From Yponomeuta sedellus (Eukaryota; Arthropoda; Insecta; Lepidoptera; Yponomeutidae): 64,000 nucleotides of DNA. This document shows positions 1-10,165 of the stretch, piece by piece (positions within the stretch are counted from its first letter, which is position 1; every line of letters starts with the position of its first letter). The stretch lies in assembly GCA_934045075.1 (NCBI GenBank), contig OW203730.1:12266692-12330691 (forward strand), in the 5' to 3' direction. The notes under the pieces are model-generated. The model had not been told where the DNA came from. It searched no databases and saw nothing but the letters and a program-made list of their open reading frames with translations. Both the position numbers and the translations under genes were made by a program.

Positions 1-54
1 ACAGGCGCGGTCAGGTACGGGATGGGTGAGCGTCCCGTGACTACCGCTAGTGGC

Positions 55-310
55 ATTTTTCCGAGCGCTTCCGTGCTTCGCAAGGCACGTTAAGCCGTTG
101 GTGCCGGCTGTCATATAATGGCAGTCGTTAAGCCATGTCAGAGGCCTTATGGGCGGCTTGATAACTTCTGACAGTAAGGCCCGCCACTGTCTTACAATCC
201 TCCACCAACCCGGACTTGGCCCCCGTGGTGGAGTATGGCCTACCTTCCTGCGATGCAAGAAGAGACCCGTGCCCCAGCAGTGGGGACATACAAGGGTTGA
301 TAACGAACTC
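55..310 (+). repeat. Dispersed repeat family C, copy 1
   Basis: Non-coding interspersed repeat. It shares long blocks (for example GGCCCGCCACTGTCTTACA and the segment GTGGTGGAGTATGGCC) with copies on the opposite strand near 9045-9160, 12260-12510, 25265-25500 and 30700-30915. A SINE or a LINE tail is the likely class; I cannot name the family. The small open frames here are not genes. Confidence 0.75.
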
Positions 311-532
311 GCCACTTTTGTCTACCCGAGATCACGGCTACTGTAACGCTGCCGAAACGTCGGGAAATAAGGTAATAATAATTACCTTTTACCTAATAAA
401 TAATCGCGATTAGATCCGTTTAATATATAACTATGTGTGAGTATCGCGAATCATTAGGACTACGGTTGCATTTTTTTTCCTTTCAGCTTCTTATGTTAAA
501 CACCGAAGTTAGAGTCTGGCCTCTTTCCACAG

Positions 533-683
533 GTTTCGAAAACATGGTGAAGAACCGCATCATCTACCCAGGGGTGAAGGGCTACGTGAACGACTACAAT
601 CCATCCGTGGACCCATCTGTCTTGGACGAGCACGCCACTGCTGCATTCCGGCACTTCCACACTCTGATCAGAGGATACCTGCA
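533..683 (+). CDS. Animal haem peroxidase, internal exon 1 of this window
   Basis: Codes about 50 residues of an animal haem peroxidase (myeloperoxidase/peroxinectin/chorion-peroxidase superfamily), a secreted enzyme that uses H2O2 to oxidise substrates. The segment around DPSVLDEHATAAFRHFHTLI matches the family block that carries the proximal haem histidine (usual form AAFRFGHTLI). The histidine is kept, but the usual Phe-Gly before it reads His-Phe. The acceptor is CTTTCCACAG at 523-532 and the donor is GTAAGT at 684. The exon begins with two bases that complete a Gly codon and ends with CA, completed to Gln by the G of the next exon. Upstream exons, including the distal His/Arg region and signal peptide, lie outside the window. 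Confidence 0.9.
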
Positions 684-974
684 GTAAGTGGTCATGCCAT
701 TTCGTAAAAATATTTGGAGCTTAGGAAAAGGGATTACAAAATCGAAAAATTCACAGAAGGCGTCGTCATGAAAAATGGCGCAATAAACTACAGAAAACCA
801 AGAACGTAGTATCATCATCCTAGGTTCTAGACTGTAGGTTGAAAAAATAGTTGTCATTGTGGTTACGATTTAGATGTTTGTTTTTTGAAGAAAAAAAAAA
901 CGTAGTATAAAACAATTTATATTATGTTTAATGCACTAACCTGTGCTAAGGACAAAATTAAAAGCCTATTTCTT

Positions 975-1243
975 CTTCGGACTATATTAGTCCACTGCTG
1001 GACATAGCCCTCCCATAATGAGCGCAAGGTTGTGCCATCATTAGGGGGTAATGCCCATAATCCCCACGCTGGGCATGCAGGTTGGGGATCGCAGTTTAGT
1101 GGAATTGTACTGCAGGGGACGCTGCTGCCCACCCTCCGGTTTGTGTCCCTTAGTCGCCTTTTACGACACCCGCGGGAAGAATTTGGGTTGGTGCTATTCT
1201 CCAGGCCGACACGACACAGCCAAGCCACATACCACCACAGAGC
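975..1243 (+). repeat. Dispersed repeat family B (CTGCTGGACATA), copy 1
   Basis: The block starting TAGTCCACTGCTGGACATAG recurs near 7000, 10100, 27495 and inverted at 28385-28480. I recognise the core as a very common lepidopteran interspersed repeat, probably a LINE-derived tail or SINE. It runs directly into a minus-strand tRNA-like SINE. No gene. Confidence 0.75.
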
Positions 1244-1352
1244 CTATTTAGAGGCTGAAAATTCCACTCATGCCTGGATTCAAATCCGGGACCTCTGGCT
1301 ATCCGTGCCAGCGCTCTTTCCATCTGAGCTATTGGTTGACTCACCAGCATTA
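1241..1352 (-). repeat. tRNA-like SINE (family S1), minus copy
   Basis: The reverse strand carries the A-box-like GCTCAG and B-box-like GGTTCGAATCC core of family S1, followed by the shared tail AGCCTCTAAATAGG. It is degenerate: several B-box bases differ from the copy at 59868. Confidence 0.75.
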
Positions 1353-1494
1353 GTGAAATTTCGAACCTCTTTACAATATTTGTTTTATAATATGTGCTCT
1401 GGTGTACAATAAAGAATATTCTTATCTTATCTTATTCTCTGTATTAAGTACAGGCAATAATATAATAATATAATATAATCATATGGGTACAGCT

Positions 1495-1742
1495 ATATCA
1501 TTCCGATGTAAAATCTAACTGCAAAGTAGGTACTCGGGGCTGCGAGTGATGCAAATTACTCCAGCCAGATTTCACTGCCTGTACGTAATACAGAGAATAT
1601 TGTAAAGAGGTTCGAAATGTCACTAAAGCCGGTGAGTCGCCCATTAGCTCAGTTGGAAAGAGCGCTGGCACGGATAGCCAGAGGTCGCGGGTTCGAATCC
1701 AGGCATGGGTAGAATTTTCAGCCTGTAAATAGGTTTTTAAAA
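1495..1742 (+). repeat. tRNA-like SINE (family S1) with 5' composite block
   Basis: From 1638 the sequence has CGCCCATTAGCTCAGTTGG, a B box and the tail typical of family S1. The 140 bases before it (from about 1495, including CATTCCGATGTAAAATCTAA) recur inverted next to the S1 copies near 10900-11060 and 27060-27215. The mobile unit is therefore longer than the tRNA-like part alone. Confidence 0.75.
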
Positions 1743-2004
1743 CAATTTATGATTATTATTCCATTGGTGGTGCTTGTTAGCACTACAAATCGCTTCAAGC
1801 TATGAGCTACTTCTGAGTCCGGTACGTGAGAGGGAGAAAAGGCCCGGGTCTGTTAGACCCCAGGCCTTAGAGGTACAGGTTGACGCAATATTGACGGAAG
1901 CAGTCTTAATGCGGATTATAGTTTCTAGTTCAAACTTCCGTGACTGTGACTTTCGGTACATTTAATGTTGCAAACAATGCACTAATAATCCTATATGCAC
2001 AAAT

Positions 2005-2160
2005 ATAAGACAAAAATAACATCGTGAGGAAACCCGAGTGTCTGAGGCATCCCAAAATATCTGTGTTTGAAATTGCCACTCCGAGTTGGGCACGCGTGGT
2101 AATTATGCCCATACTCTCTCCTGAGGGAAAGCCTGTGCCTTGCAGTAAGTAGGACGTACG
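2005..2160 (+). repeat. SINE family S2 fragment
   Basis: The block around CATCGTGAGGAAACCCGAGT and GGGCACGCGTGGTAATTA matches the 3' part of the longer copy at 26322-26610. The tRNA-like head is missing. No coding signal. Confidence 0.6.
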
Positions 2161-2250
2161 TAGGCTACAAAAAAACTATACAAAATCTACAAAACATCGA
2201 AACCTTAATATCAGTGCTACGTGAAAAACAGATAGATAGAGAACACTTAA

Positions 2251-2438
2251 TCTATAATATAAAAATGAATCGCTGAATGTGTTGGTAAGCGCAAATCTCG
2301 AGAGCGTTTGCACCGGTTTCGGTAATTCTTTTTTAGAATATTTCCTGAAGTAGGTATGAGGATGGTTGTCACGGAGATAAAATAAAAAAATTACTAAAAT
2401 AGACTGTTAGGCGGTACGAAGTTCGCTGGGTCAGCTAG
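2251..2438 (+). mobile_element. Short non-autonomous Helitron
   Basis: It begins TCTATAATATAAAAATGAAT and ends GGGTCAGCTAG, with a weak GC hairpin just before the end. It sits between A (2250) and T (2439), with no target duplication. A TC start, CTAG end and A/T target are the hallmarks of Helitrons. The 5' block with CGCTGAATGTGTTGGTAAGCG is one I associate with lepidopteran Helitrons. No Rep/helicase coding is present. Confidence 0.75.
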
Positions 2439-2439
2439 T

Positions 2440-3258
2440 TGTATATAAAAAAGGAATTACACAGATAGGTATTTCTTAACCTACAAAAGAAGTGTTAAAC
2501 CCCAAAGCTGTGGAGGACTGGAGACTGAAGGCTAACTTTATTTTCATCTGCACAGTATTGGAACTAGGTTAGTGAACCAAGAAGGGAGAGCATTCAGTCG
2601 CCTTTTGCCGTCCATTTCTTTAGGGAGGGAAGAAGGGAGGGAGACACCTGCAAAACCGATTTTCAGTTGGGAGATCCGATTTTGTTCGATTTTTGATCGA
2701 TTTGTGATCTTGGCTGCCATAGTTCGCAACTTAACAAGCTCAGTGGAGAAAAGGTATTGAAGATAAGAATACATGTGAAAATCATTCATGACATTATAAC
2801 AAAATCTGTACAGTTAAGTGCTTAAGTGTACATGAGAGTACCCACATTGTTAGAAAATAGCAGGCCAGCAACATTCAGTAGCTTTCAGGTCTCTTTAATA
2901 ATTTCTATACCGTTAACTTTAGATTTTCTTTTGTAATTTTACGAGTGAAGTGGATAACTAGAAAGCTTTTAGTAATCCCTTAATGCTCTTGGAATTTAAC
3001 AGGCTTTAAAGATTATTCAATAACATTTTAAGCCTTTCATACTTGGCCTTCATTGTTTTGTTTGTAGAGTTTCACAGTCGCACCAATTGTGAACAACGAG
3101 CAATGAAACTAGATTTGCTCATTATGTGTCAAATGTGACTTTCGTTTTGTCCCGCTAAGTCAAAACTAACTCTTATCACAGCCTCTGAAAATTTCTAACG
3201 TGTTTATATTAATTTTAATGCACTAACCCGTGCTAAGGACAATTTTAAATACTTCATT
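2440..3258. other. Intronic stretch, nothing recognised
   Basis: This is AT-rich intron DNA of the peroxidase gene. I see no exon, no clear repeat border and no credible reading frame. The open frames on both strands around 2544-2789 are short and overlap each other. Confidence 0.5.
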
Positions 3259-3361
3259 CGCCCATTAGCTCAGTTGGCAAGAGCGCTGGCACGGATAGCC
3301 AGATGTCGCGGGTTCGAATCCCAGCATGTGTGGCGTTTTTGGCCTCAAAATAGATTTTTTA
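3259..3361 (+). repeat. tRNA-like SINE (family S1), plus copy
   Basis: Starts CGCCCATTAGCTCAGTTGGC, has the B box GGGTTCGAATCCC and the conserved 3' tail. Just upstream lies the short block TGCACTAACCCGTGCTAAGG, which also flanks other S1 copies and is probably part of the mobile unit. Confidence 0.85.
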
Positions 3362-3658
3362 AATTGTTCACGTGTTTCAAGCGTATTCTCCTTTAGAAAG
3401 TGACCAAGAGGTTTAAGGTGCTTCGGTTTGCTAAATAGCGCTACCAATTGAAAAAATCATAACTTGTGTTATAAAGAAATGTTATACGCATCATCCTTAT
3501 ACTTATAATGAAAAACAAAGCAAATAATGAAAAGTGGTTTTCGTTTTCATAATATTTTAAAAACCGTTTTCGCTGTCATGATATTTTAAACCTTTGATTC
3601 CTTAAAATATCGTTACTTATTTTTGTTACTCATTTTATAACAAACTTACTTAAGGTTG

Positions 3659-4067
3659 TTCGGGGTCGTCACCAATCTTACTATCGTCACCAATGGAATA
3701 AAAAATTGTATTTTTTTATTTTTATTTATTTTTATTATTTATTTAAAAGTGAGCATGAGGTATCTGAACAACTGTGACAACTATCCTAAACTAGTCCTTA
3801 GTTGTTGATTCTATGCTCTAAACTGTTGAGTCTAGAGCATAGAATCAACAACTAAGGACTTTAATCACTTAATAACTCCGCCATAAACGGCCGTTTTTAG
3901 CGAAACTCGATAAAAAGTTCTGATCTTTTGATTATAGTTTCTAAACTGTAAGTTCTTAAAATATTTGTCACAGTTGTTAAGATTTCTCATGTTCACTTTT
4001 AGACAAAAACGTATTGTAAAACTAGTTATGTTTTTTTTTACTTTGGTGACGCTAGTTAGCGCCCCGA
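3659..4067. mobile_element. Foldback element with nested hairpin
   Basis: The left arm (about 3659-3780) pairs with the right arm (about 3966-4067). AAAAGTGAGCATGAGG near 3744 is the approximate inverse of the segment ending at 4002, and the GTCGTCACCAAT block is the inverse of ATTGGTGACG-like sequence near 4040. Inside sits a perfect 28-base hairpin, 3793-3820 against 3833-3860, with a 12-base loop. The AT-rich stretch between arm blocks is low complexity. No protein. This is a MITE-like foldback of unknown superfamily. Confidence 0.6.
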
Positions 4068-4972
4068 AACGCCTTAAAAAACGTGTTGTCAAATTGCTCA
4101 GGGCATATGAACCTAAATTACAAAATTTTAGCGAAAAAAATCGAACTAATAGCACAACGAAGACCCGTCATAGAACGTCATCAAAATAATAAACGTGTTA
4201 AAAAAATTACTGTTTTCTTTCATTCAATTCCAGACTTTTATACTACATGTAATGCAAAACTTGCTGCGCTGGTTTTCAGTTGCGGCCGTCTTATAAGCCT
4301 CGACTGAAAACCAGCGCCGAATAGCCGCTAACTGAAAACCAACGCAACGAGAGACAACGTCAGCATTGGGCTTTTCAACTTACACAAGCAATGAAGCTCT
4401 AATAAAACCATTAATACAATTCTTTGATAATGTTTAGATATGCCTTCTATAGTATTTCCTTAAATTTAAATTTGATATAAAGATAGGGGGGTTAGTTTGG
4501 TGTCTAATGTGATAGAAAATTACGTATACTTAATATATAAATCAAATCAAATAAAATCAATCATATCAAATCAATTTATTTCAATGTAAAGAATTTACAT
4601 TCTGTTTGCTGAATGTCAATGTACAATGTAAAATCCACAGAACATAAAATCTGAGCCGTCAACCTGTACATTAGCATAACTTTACACGTAGATATACCGA
4701 TGTCTGTTGCTCAATAAATATATTTGTCTTTGATAAACTTTGAAGAAGGTTGCCAGATGTTCGGCTTTATTTGTACGGGCAATTTTATTTACAAGCCCGA
4801 CACGCGTGGCTCGAGTGGAATGGTGGCAAAAACAGCGTATCAGGCTATCCGGGCCGGCTGAATATAGACCTGAGTCCTTCTTTTCTATTTCAGGGGCTGG
4901 CAAGCATTCTCCTAAGTTAACAGTCAAATTCTCTCGCACTCCGAAAAGTAACCTCGTATGTTATTTCCTCAG
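4068..4972. other. Intron with short inverted motifs
   Basis: Three copies of a 15-base motif, GCGCTGGTTTTCAGT and its inverse, lie between 4265 and 4356. The rest is AT-rich. The open frame running into exon 2 from 4740 is not coding before 4973: the splice acceptor and the family match start only there. Confidence 0.5.
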
Positions 4973-5149
4973 GATGGTGTCGGAAAGCCGAGCACTCGTT
5001 GGGGCCGTCCGGTTGAGTGACTGGTTTAACCGACCCCTCATACTAGAGCTAGACAATAGCTTCAGCAACCTGGCCAGGGGGCTTGTGGAAGAGAATCAGG
5101 ACTTCAGTGATCAGTTCTGGGATAACGAGATTACGCAGTTTCTCTTTAA
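4973..5149 (+). CDS. Animal haem peroxidase, exon 2 of this window
   Basis: Codes about 59 residues continuing directly from the previous exon. The stretch LSDWFNRPLILELDN, the SNLARGL block and the ending FWDNEITQFLF match the peroxidase fold between the proximal-histidine helix and the RGRDHG helix (family pattern: ..FF.RP..., ..LLRGL..., ..D.FFT.EITN.LF). The acceptor is TTATTTCCTCAG ending at 4972 and the donor is GTAAGT at 5150. The first base G completes Gln. The exon ends with AA, completed to Lys by the next exon. No stop or frameshift is present. The preceding intron is 4.3 kb and holds SINEs, a Helitron and a foldback element. Confidence 0.92.
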
Positions 5150-6682
5150 GTAAGTAAAGTTCTTATCCGACTTAGCGCCGACCTTTTCATCCCCAGACGG
5201 GGCCCAGATAGATTGTTCTGTAGATAACTTTATGTAAAACCATCCCATACTCAATTATAAGTTTTTTCAGATCTCTTTCAAATGGTTAATGCCTACCTAT
5301 TTACATATTATTTCAATGCAGAAATAGGATATGGCCCTGATCCTATCTATCCTATAAAAATAATGATAACAGCGCAAACAAAATTTGGAGTACCTGTTTT
5401 TAGGAAGTTCAACAGACGAGACGGTAAGTAAGTTGGGGCCTGTACTGTTTTAATTTCAGAATGGCAGGGGCGGGCTAAATAAATATAAGCTTGTATGTAA
5501 TAGGAACGGTTTTAGCCTTAGTTATAATTAGTTCACTGAAACAATATCGGCCTGCAATTTCAGACAATTTACACTTACAATAATTAGAGTATTAGCCTAA
5601 AATCCCATTCTCTCTCATCTCTCTCGAATAATGAAAATACCAATATACCTAGCCAGATCCAGCCTAGTGTGGGGATTCCTGGAATCTCTGTTGATATTAT
5701 TTTTAGCATGCACTTTATTTTTTATTTCTTCGTTTGTACCTAGCAAAAGTAAGCACTGCGAGGTGTCACCCATTCGTCCTGATCAGAAATGGTTAACGCC
5801 GCTTATGTCCTTGCCAATTTAATTTCGCCTTTGTTTTATCAGGATCAAATGTAAATTAAGTAACTAGTTATTTACTCATTCTACAATAGCTACTCACACA
5901 GTAAAATTAAATCAGAACTGACCAGCCCATGGCTCTAATAAATACTTGCCTGACAATTAAGTGCGTTTGATGCGCTCTAAAGTTTTTAAAGTATAATGGA
6001 GCACAATAATATTAAATTAATTATCCATACAACTGAGTAGGTGCTTCTGAATGATAAACTTTGTTTGGCGATATTTTAAAGTCCACCACTTAGCTTTGAT
6101 TATAAATTAGAAACCAGTTTAGCTCACGATTTCCGCTTTGCGAAAATATTAATTAATTTATTAAAGTAGACAAAAATATATTAACGTTTAAATTACTCTA
6201 ATGTAGACTGCTTTACTGAATCCATAGAGTATTAGGATGTGGATGAGGAAATACTTAACCTAAGATAATTTAAAAGTTATTGCATATCTAGTCATTACCC
6301 AAATAACCCGGCCAGACTGTGGGAGAAGAATACATTAGCTGTTTAGGTTCTCCAACCGATTTCGTACGTAAGAAAACGCTTTTTAGGACTCCTTACATTT
6401 TTATGGGCAACTTGATAAACACGTATCCAAGGAAAGCAACTGAATGACATAGTTATCATTTAATGCAGTGTATAGTGTATCTACGAGTATGAATAGTTCA
6501 ATATTTTTTTTTGTGTAAGGACAACCAGTTGTGCAAATGTAGTTTTTCACATGGTAAAGCCTACCCGAGGATGAACAAATATAATAGTATTGGCCCTATC
6601 CGTACGTAACCCTAACCACACTTCGTGGTACCAACTTTAAGTGCAAATTCTTCCTCCACGAACTTTAGCTAAATGTCCACAG
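5150..6682. other. Intron, nothing recognised
   Basis: AT-rich intron. One small open segment with acceptor- and donor-like ends lies at about 5322-5423, but its translation has no peroxidase similarity and its phase would break the exon 2 to exon 3 join, so I do not call it an exon. Confidence 0.5.
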
Positions 6683-6833
6683 ACGAAATAATACCTTTGG
6701 CGGTGACTTGCGTGCCACGGACATTCAGCGCGGCAGGGACCATGGCATGCCGACCTACATAACCACACGGGCTACCTGCGGTCTCCCCGTGCCGAAGAGC
6801 TTCAATGACATGACAGACTTCATTTCCATACAG
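6683..6833 (+). CDS. Animal haem peroxidase, exon 3 of this window (RGRDHG exon)
   Basis: Codes about 50 residues with the hallmark DIQRGRDHGMPTY and CGLPVPKSFNDM (family form LNIQRGRDHGLP.YN, then CGL). It is hidden among open frames because a longer minus-strand frame covers the same bases. The acceptor is AAATGTCCACAG ending at 6682 and the donor is GTAGAA at 6834. The first base completes Lys from exon 2, and the exon ends in phase 0, exactly as exon 4 requires. The odd point is that the normally invariant Asn before IQRGRDHG is Asp here. In mammalian peroxidases that Asn hydrogen-bonds the proximal histidine. Confidence 0.93.
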
Positions 6834-6984
6834 GTAGAACAAAAACATGCCTTTGCATCTACGTAATGAGATGACTTGCATAGCGTCCAGTTGCACTCAC
6901 ACTAGATAGGTGAAGGGACCACTCGGATGCTGAGGACAGAGCCTGGGACATGGTTGCCCAGCACCTATATCATCCTGATAGCTT

Positions 6985-7180
6985 AGTCGGCCTTATTCAG
7001 GCTGTATTAGTCCACTGCTGGACATATCCCTCCCTTAATGAGTGCCACAGCGCAAGGTTGTGCCATCATTGGGGGGTAATGCCCATAATTCCCACGCGGG
7101 GCATGCGGGTTGGGGATCGCAGTTTGGTGGAATTGTACTGCCTGGGGGCGCTGCTGCTCACTCTCTGATTTGTCGGCCTA
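6985..7180 (+). repeat. Dispersed repeat family B, copy 2
   Basis: Matches the copy at 975-1243 over TAGTCCACTGCTGGACATA and the following 150 bases, including GTTGGGGATCGCAGTTTGG. It lies in the intron before exon 4. Confidence 0.75.
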
Positions 7181-7194
7181 GCCTACAGGAAGGA

Positions 7195-7430
7195 CTAGTC
7201 AATAAGTGCGGAGCCATCCAAGCCGCGAGTTTCCTCACGATGTTTTCGTTCACAGTTAGTGTGTGGTATTGCGACTACAAATTCGCAAACGTACGAGTTG
7301 AACGTTGCGTGCTCGTACGTAACTTTGAAATTAAACAAAGTCATTGGTACATGCTCGCACGGGGGGCGAACCTGGGTCTCTCGTTGCGACTCCATTGTTA
7401 TACCCTTTGAGCTACGTCTCAGTCTTTTAG
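7195..7430 (-). repeat. SINE family S2, minus copy
   Basis: An inverted copy of the element at 26322-26610. TTTCCTCACGATGTTTTCG and the tRNA-like head (reverse B box near 7370) are recognisable. It separates exon 3 from the exon 4 array. Confidence 0.65.
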
Positions 7431-7465
7431 TCTCGTTTCCCCACAAACCGTTATTCTTTCTACAG

Positions 7466-7600
7466 AACGTAAATATCCTGCTGCCTGTACCTACAGCCTC
7501 ATAAGTGGTGGAAAGCGCTCAGTGCCAAACGCGTTGACAGGGCGTAATTTCCTTTGCATTCTGACTGAACAGTTCTACCATCTTTTCCCCCTGACCAATA
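7466..7600 (+). pseudogene. Decayed tandem copy A of peroxidase exon 4
   Basis: After an acceptor-like TTTCTACAG the sequence parallels exon 4: AACGTAAATATCCTG against AACGTGAAAATCCTG, and later TGCATTCTGACTGAACAG against TGCATCCTCACTGAACAA. A stop falls after about 12 codons, bases are lost in the middle, and no donor follows. It is a broken duplicate, not an expressed exon. Confidence 0.75.
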
Positions 7601-7624
7601 TATCTGTGGTTAAACTACGCTCAG

Positions 7625-7740
7625 AACAAAAAAATCCTGCCGTCTCTGTACGAACGTATCTATATACAGATAGTGTTAGTGAGCTCGTTGAAGCGATCTG
7701 TGCCGGGGCCTACTTTCTTTTGCATTTTGAGCACATCTAC
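7625..7740 (+). pseudogene. Decayed tandem copy B of peroxidase exon 4
   Basis: After TACGCTCAG the copy reads NKKILPSLYER, then VPGPTFFCIL, in one open frame. This parallels NVKILQSLYER and GPTFLCIL of the true exon 4, but the middle is shortened and the segment after CIL is out of frame. No donor is present. It ends where the acceptor tract of the true exon 4 begins. Confidence 0.75.
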
Positions 7741-7768
7741 CGTTTTAATCCACTGATACTTTCCCCAG

Positions 7769-7967
7769 AACGTGAAAATCCTGCAGTCACTGTATGAACG
7801 GCCTGAGGACGTGGAACTAGTGGTAGCTGGATCGCTGGAGCGATTGGTGCCGGGCGCCTTGGCAGGGCCTACTTTCTTGTGCATCCTCACTGAACAATTC
7901 TACCGCACACGTGTTGGAGACCGCTACTTCTACGAGAACGGCGATGCACACACCGCCTTTACACTCA
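7769..7967 (+). CDS. Animal haem peroxidase, exon 4 of this window
   Basis: Codes 66 residues. SLYERPEDVELVVAGSLER matches the family block LY..PDDVDLWVGGL.E, and GPTFLCILTEQFYRTRVGDR matches GPTF.CI...QF..LR.GDRF. It then runs YFYENGDAHTAFTL. The acceptor is TACTTTCCCCAG ending at 7768 (phase 0) and the donor is GTAAGT at 7968 (phase 1, ending with A). The Trp usual in DLWVGG is Val here. It is the only one of four tandem exon-4 modules with an acceptor, an open full-length frame and a donor together. Confidence 0.93.
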
Positions 7968-8236
7968 GTAAGTATCGGTCGTCAACTCCGTTACTACACT
8001 GGAAGCAGTTGGTTAGATATTACACCGACGAAATTTAAAAATATTTAATAGTAAGTTTTTTTTTTTGCTAAATAATACTCCGTGCCACAGACGCGGGGTC
8101 CGTTCCTTTTTTCGTTCCGGTTTATTTTATTTGTTTTCCCTTTTGTACTCCTTCCACTTCGCTCTTAGGCAACGATAAAATATTTTTTGTAAGTAGTAAG
8201 TATTACGAAGTGTGTACCTGTTCGACTGAAACACAG

Positions 8237-8441
8237 TGAAATAATCTAGAACAGGCCTAGATCACGTGCCACGCGGAGGGTCACGTGGAGGTAGACTAGT
8301 GCCGCTGTCCGGATCTATTTACTTCTGCATCCTCACAAAGCAGTTCGACCCCACTCGTGTATCGGATTGACCCACTGAACTAAATTTGAGCTCGCAAATC
8401 TAAACTGGTCCTTACAATGAGTAAGCCCGCTTTTACGCTGA
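8237..8441 (+). pseudogene. Decayed tandem copy D of peroxidase exon 4
   Basis: Lies 270 bases after exon 4 behind an ACACAG acceptor. CTTCTGCATCCTCACAAAGC parallels CTTGTGCATCCTCACTGAAC, and the 3' end GCTTTTACGCTGA followed by GTAAAA parallels exon 4's AFTL end and donor. The frame is full of stops from its first codon. Splice-site remnants at both ends suggest it was once a complete exon. Confidence 0.65.
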
Positions 8442-8449
8442 GTAAAAGG

Positions 8450-9040
8450 TCTCACCGCAAAGCACTTTAAAACTAAATAACAGAACAACAAAATGACTAC
8501 CACAAAACTAAAAGCTGTATCCTCAAACTGCGCCTCATTGCCCTAATGCCCAATGAACTTTAAAAGTTTACAGCTCTTAACGCGGCCGGTGTACACGTAA
8601 CGCCGGCTATCACTTTTTGTTCCCGTAAAAAACAGAGAGTGAAAGCTGTGTGGTGAGGTTTTCACAAAGGATTTGTGTAAAATCCTGGAATCCTGAACAA
8701 AATGTTTAACTTTTAGAGTAGTTTCATATATTTGCGGTGCTCTAATGGCGGCAGTAGGGTCCTAATGTTGAAACATATTTTAACACCCTACAAGCCATAT
8801 AATTGCAACAAACGTAGGTAAAATGTAAAGTACCTATTACATTTTACAAAAAAAAATACTTTCATTCTTTATGACTCGTAGTTTTTTGTATGCATTAAAA
8901 TCCCAATTAATTGATACAATTAGCCAAAGAACAAAGGTAATTGTAATAATCTATAAAATAAGTAAACTATAAAAAAAACGTTTACTGACAGTGATCTTCG
9001 CAGTGTTTCACGAAAAATCACATTATATGCACTTTGGTTC
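8450..9040. other. Start of the 36.6 kb last peroxidase intron
   Basis: AT-rich, no coding or clear repeat structure seen. Confidence 0.5.
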
Positions 9041-9044
9041 TTAA

Positions 9045-9160
9045 GCACCTCGTTATCAAGCCTTGTATGTCCCCGCTGCCGCTGGGGCACGGGTCTCTTC
9101 GTGCAGCGCAGGAAGGTTAGGCCATACTCCACCACGGGGGCCAAGTCCGGGTTGTGCACC
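9045..9160 (-). repeat. Dispersed repeat family C, minus copy
   Basis: CTTGTATGTCCCCGCTGCCG through GGGGCCAAGTCCGGGTTG is the reverse of the copy at 55-310, truncated. Confidence 0.75.
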
Positions 9161-9599
9161 TTGTGCTTCTAAAAATTCCAATTTTGAAAAACTATTACAC
9201 TAACAATAATCTTCGAAATTCTTCACGAAAGAGTAAAATAATTTGCTCTTTGGTTTGGGAGCATCACTTGTTGCTAATGCCGTCATTGTGTCCATTGTAC
9301 CTACTTTCTGAGGATTGTTTTTTATTAAGTTTTACTTTATATTCTTTTTGTAGATGAAATGATGTTAAATCAGTTTTCATCCAAAACGGATCGCCAGATT
9401 CTATGCACCTGTTTCATATAACAACAATTCATGGTTTCCTTTAAAAAATCGATGTACGTTGCAGAGTCGAGCAACGCACAGATCAACAAGTAGGAAGACT
9501 CGGCTACGCAATGTACATAGTATTGTCATAACACACTATGAAATATAGATTTTTGAAACGGTTGTAATTACTATCTGTCGGCCTTATATAAAAACACGT

Positions 9600-9730
9600 T
9601 TCTACTAAAATATTCTTAAAGACGTTTTATTTAATCTTTGGTTACGTCTTTTCCTTTTAAAATCTCCTCCACAGACTTTAATAAGGATTTTTGGAGTGTT
9701 TTAAAAAAACACTTTCTATAAATAAAGCAG
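9600..9730 (+). repeat. Two-copy dispersed repeat, copy 1
   Basis: Shares blocks such as GGTTACGTCTTT, CCACAGACT and TTTTTGGAGTGTTTTAA with 16105-16230 in the same order and orientation. Class unknown. Confidence 0.6.
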
Positions 9731-10094
9731 TTTATGCCCCATCGAAAAAATTAGCTGTCCCTGGTCTATCCAGCTAATTATTTCGTCTAGCATTCACCCC
9801 AGTGGATAGATAACGCACCAGTAGTGGACAATCATGTGAAACTTTCTGGTACTTTTATTTTGTCATTGTTCTCATGTATAAATGTAATGGCTTTCTGAAG
9901 TAAAAAAGAAACACGGAATAGCCATTTCAGTGTCCAATCAGTCGCATACGGAACGGTGTTTTCCAAAAGTTGGCTGAGTGCTACGGGTATTTCACTACGG
10001 AAATAATAGAAACGGTGGCATGGTGCTATTTCATATTATGTAGATTAGGTAACAAAAATTATCAAATGCTACTGATTGTTGTCATCGTCGTCGT

Positions 10095-10165
10095 TGTCAG
10101 GCTGTACTAATCCACTGCTGGACATAAGCCTCCCGTAATGAGCGCCAGAGCGCCCTGTCTTCTGC
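10095..10165 (+). repeat. Dispersed repeat family B fragment
   Basis: GCTGTACTAATCCACTGCTG and GGACATAAGCCTCC only; the 3' part is missing. Confidence 0.7.

Noticed and set aside
1638..1715. tRNA gene
   Set aside because: Same core and same non-tRNA tail as at least ten other copies, with degenerate positions; a SINE.
5322..5423. Candidate exon between peroxidase exons 2 and 3
   Set aside because: Acceptor and donor exist, but the product has no family match and the phase would break a join that already works without it.
6669..6896. 75-codon open frame on the minus strand
   Set aside because: It is the shadow of peroxidase exon 3; the plus strand has the RGRDHG motif with matching splice sites and phases.
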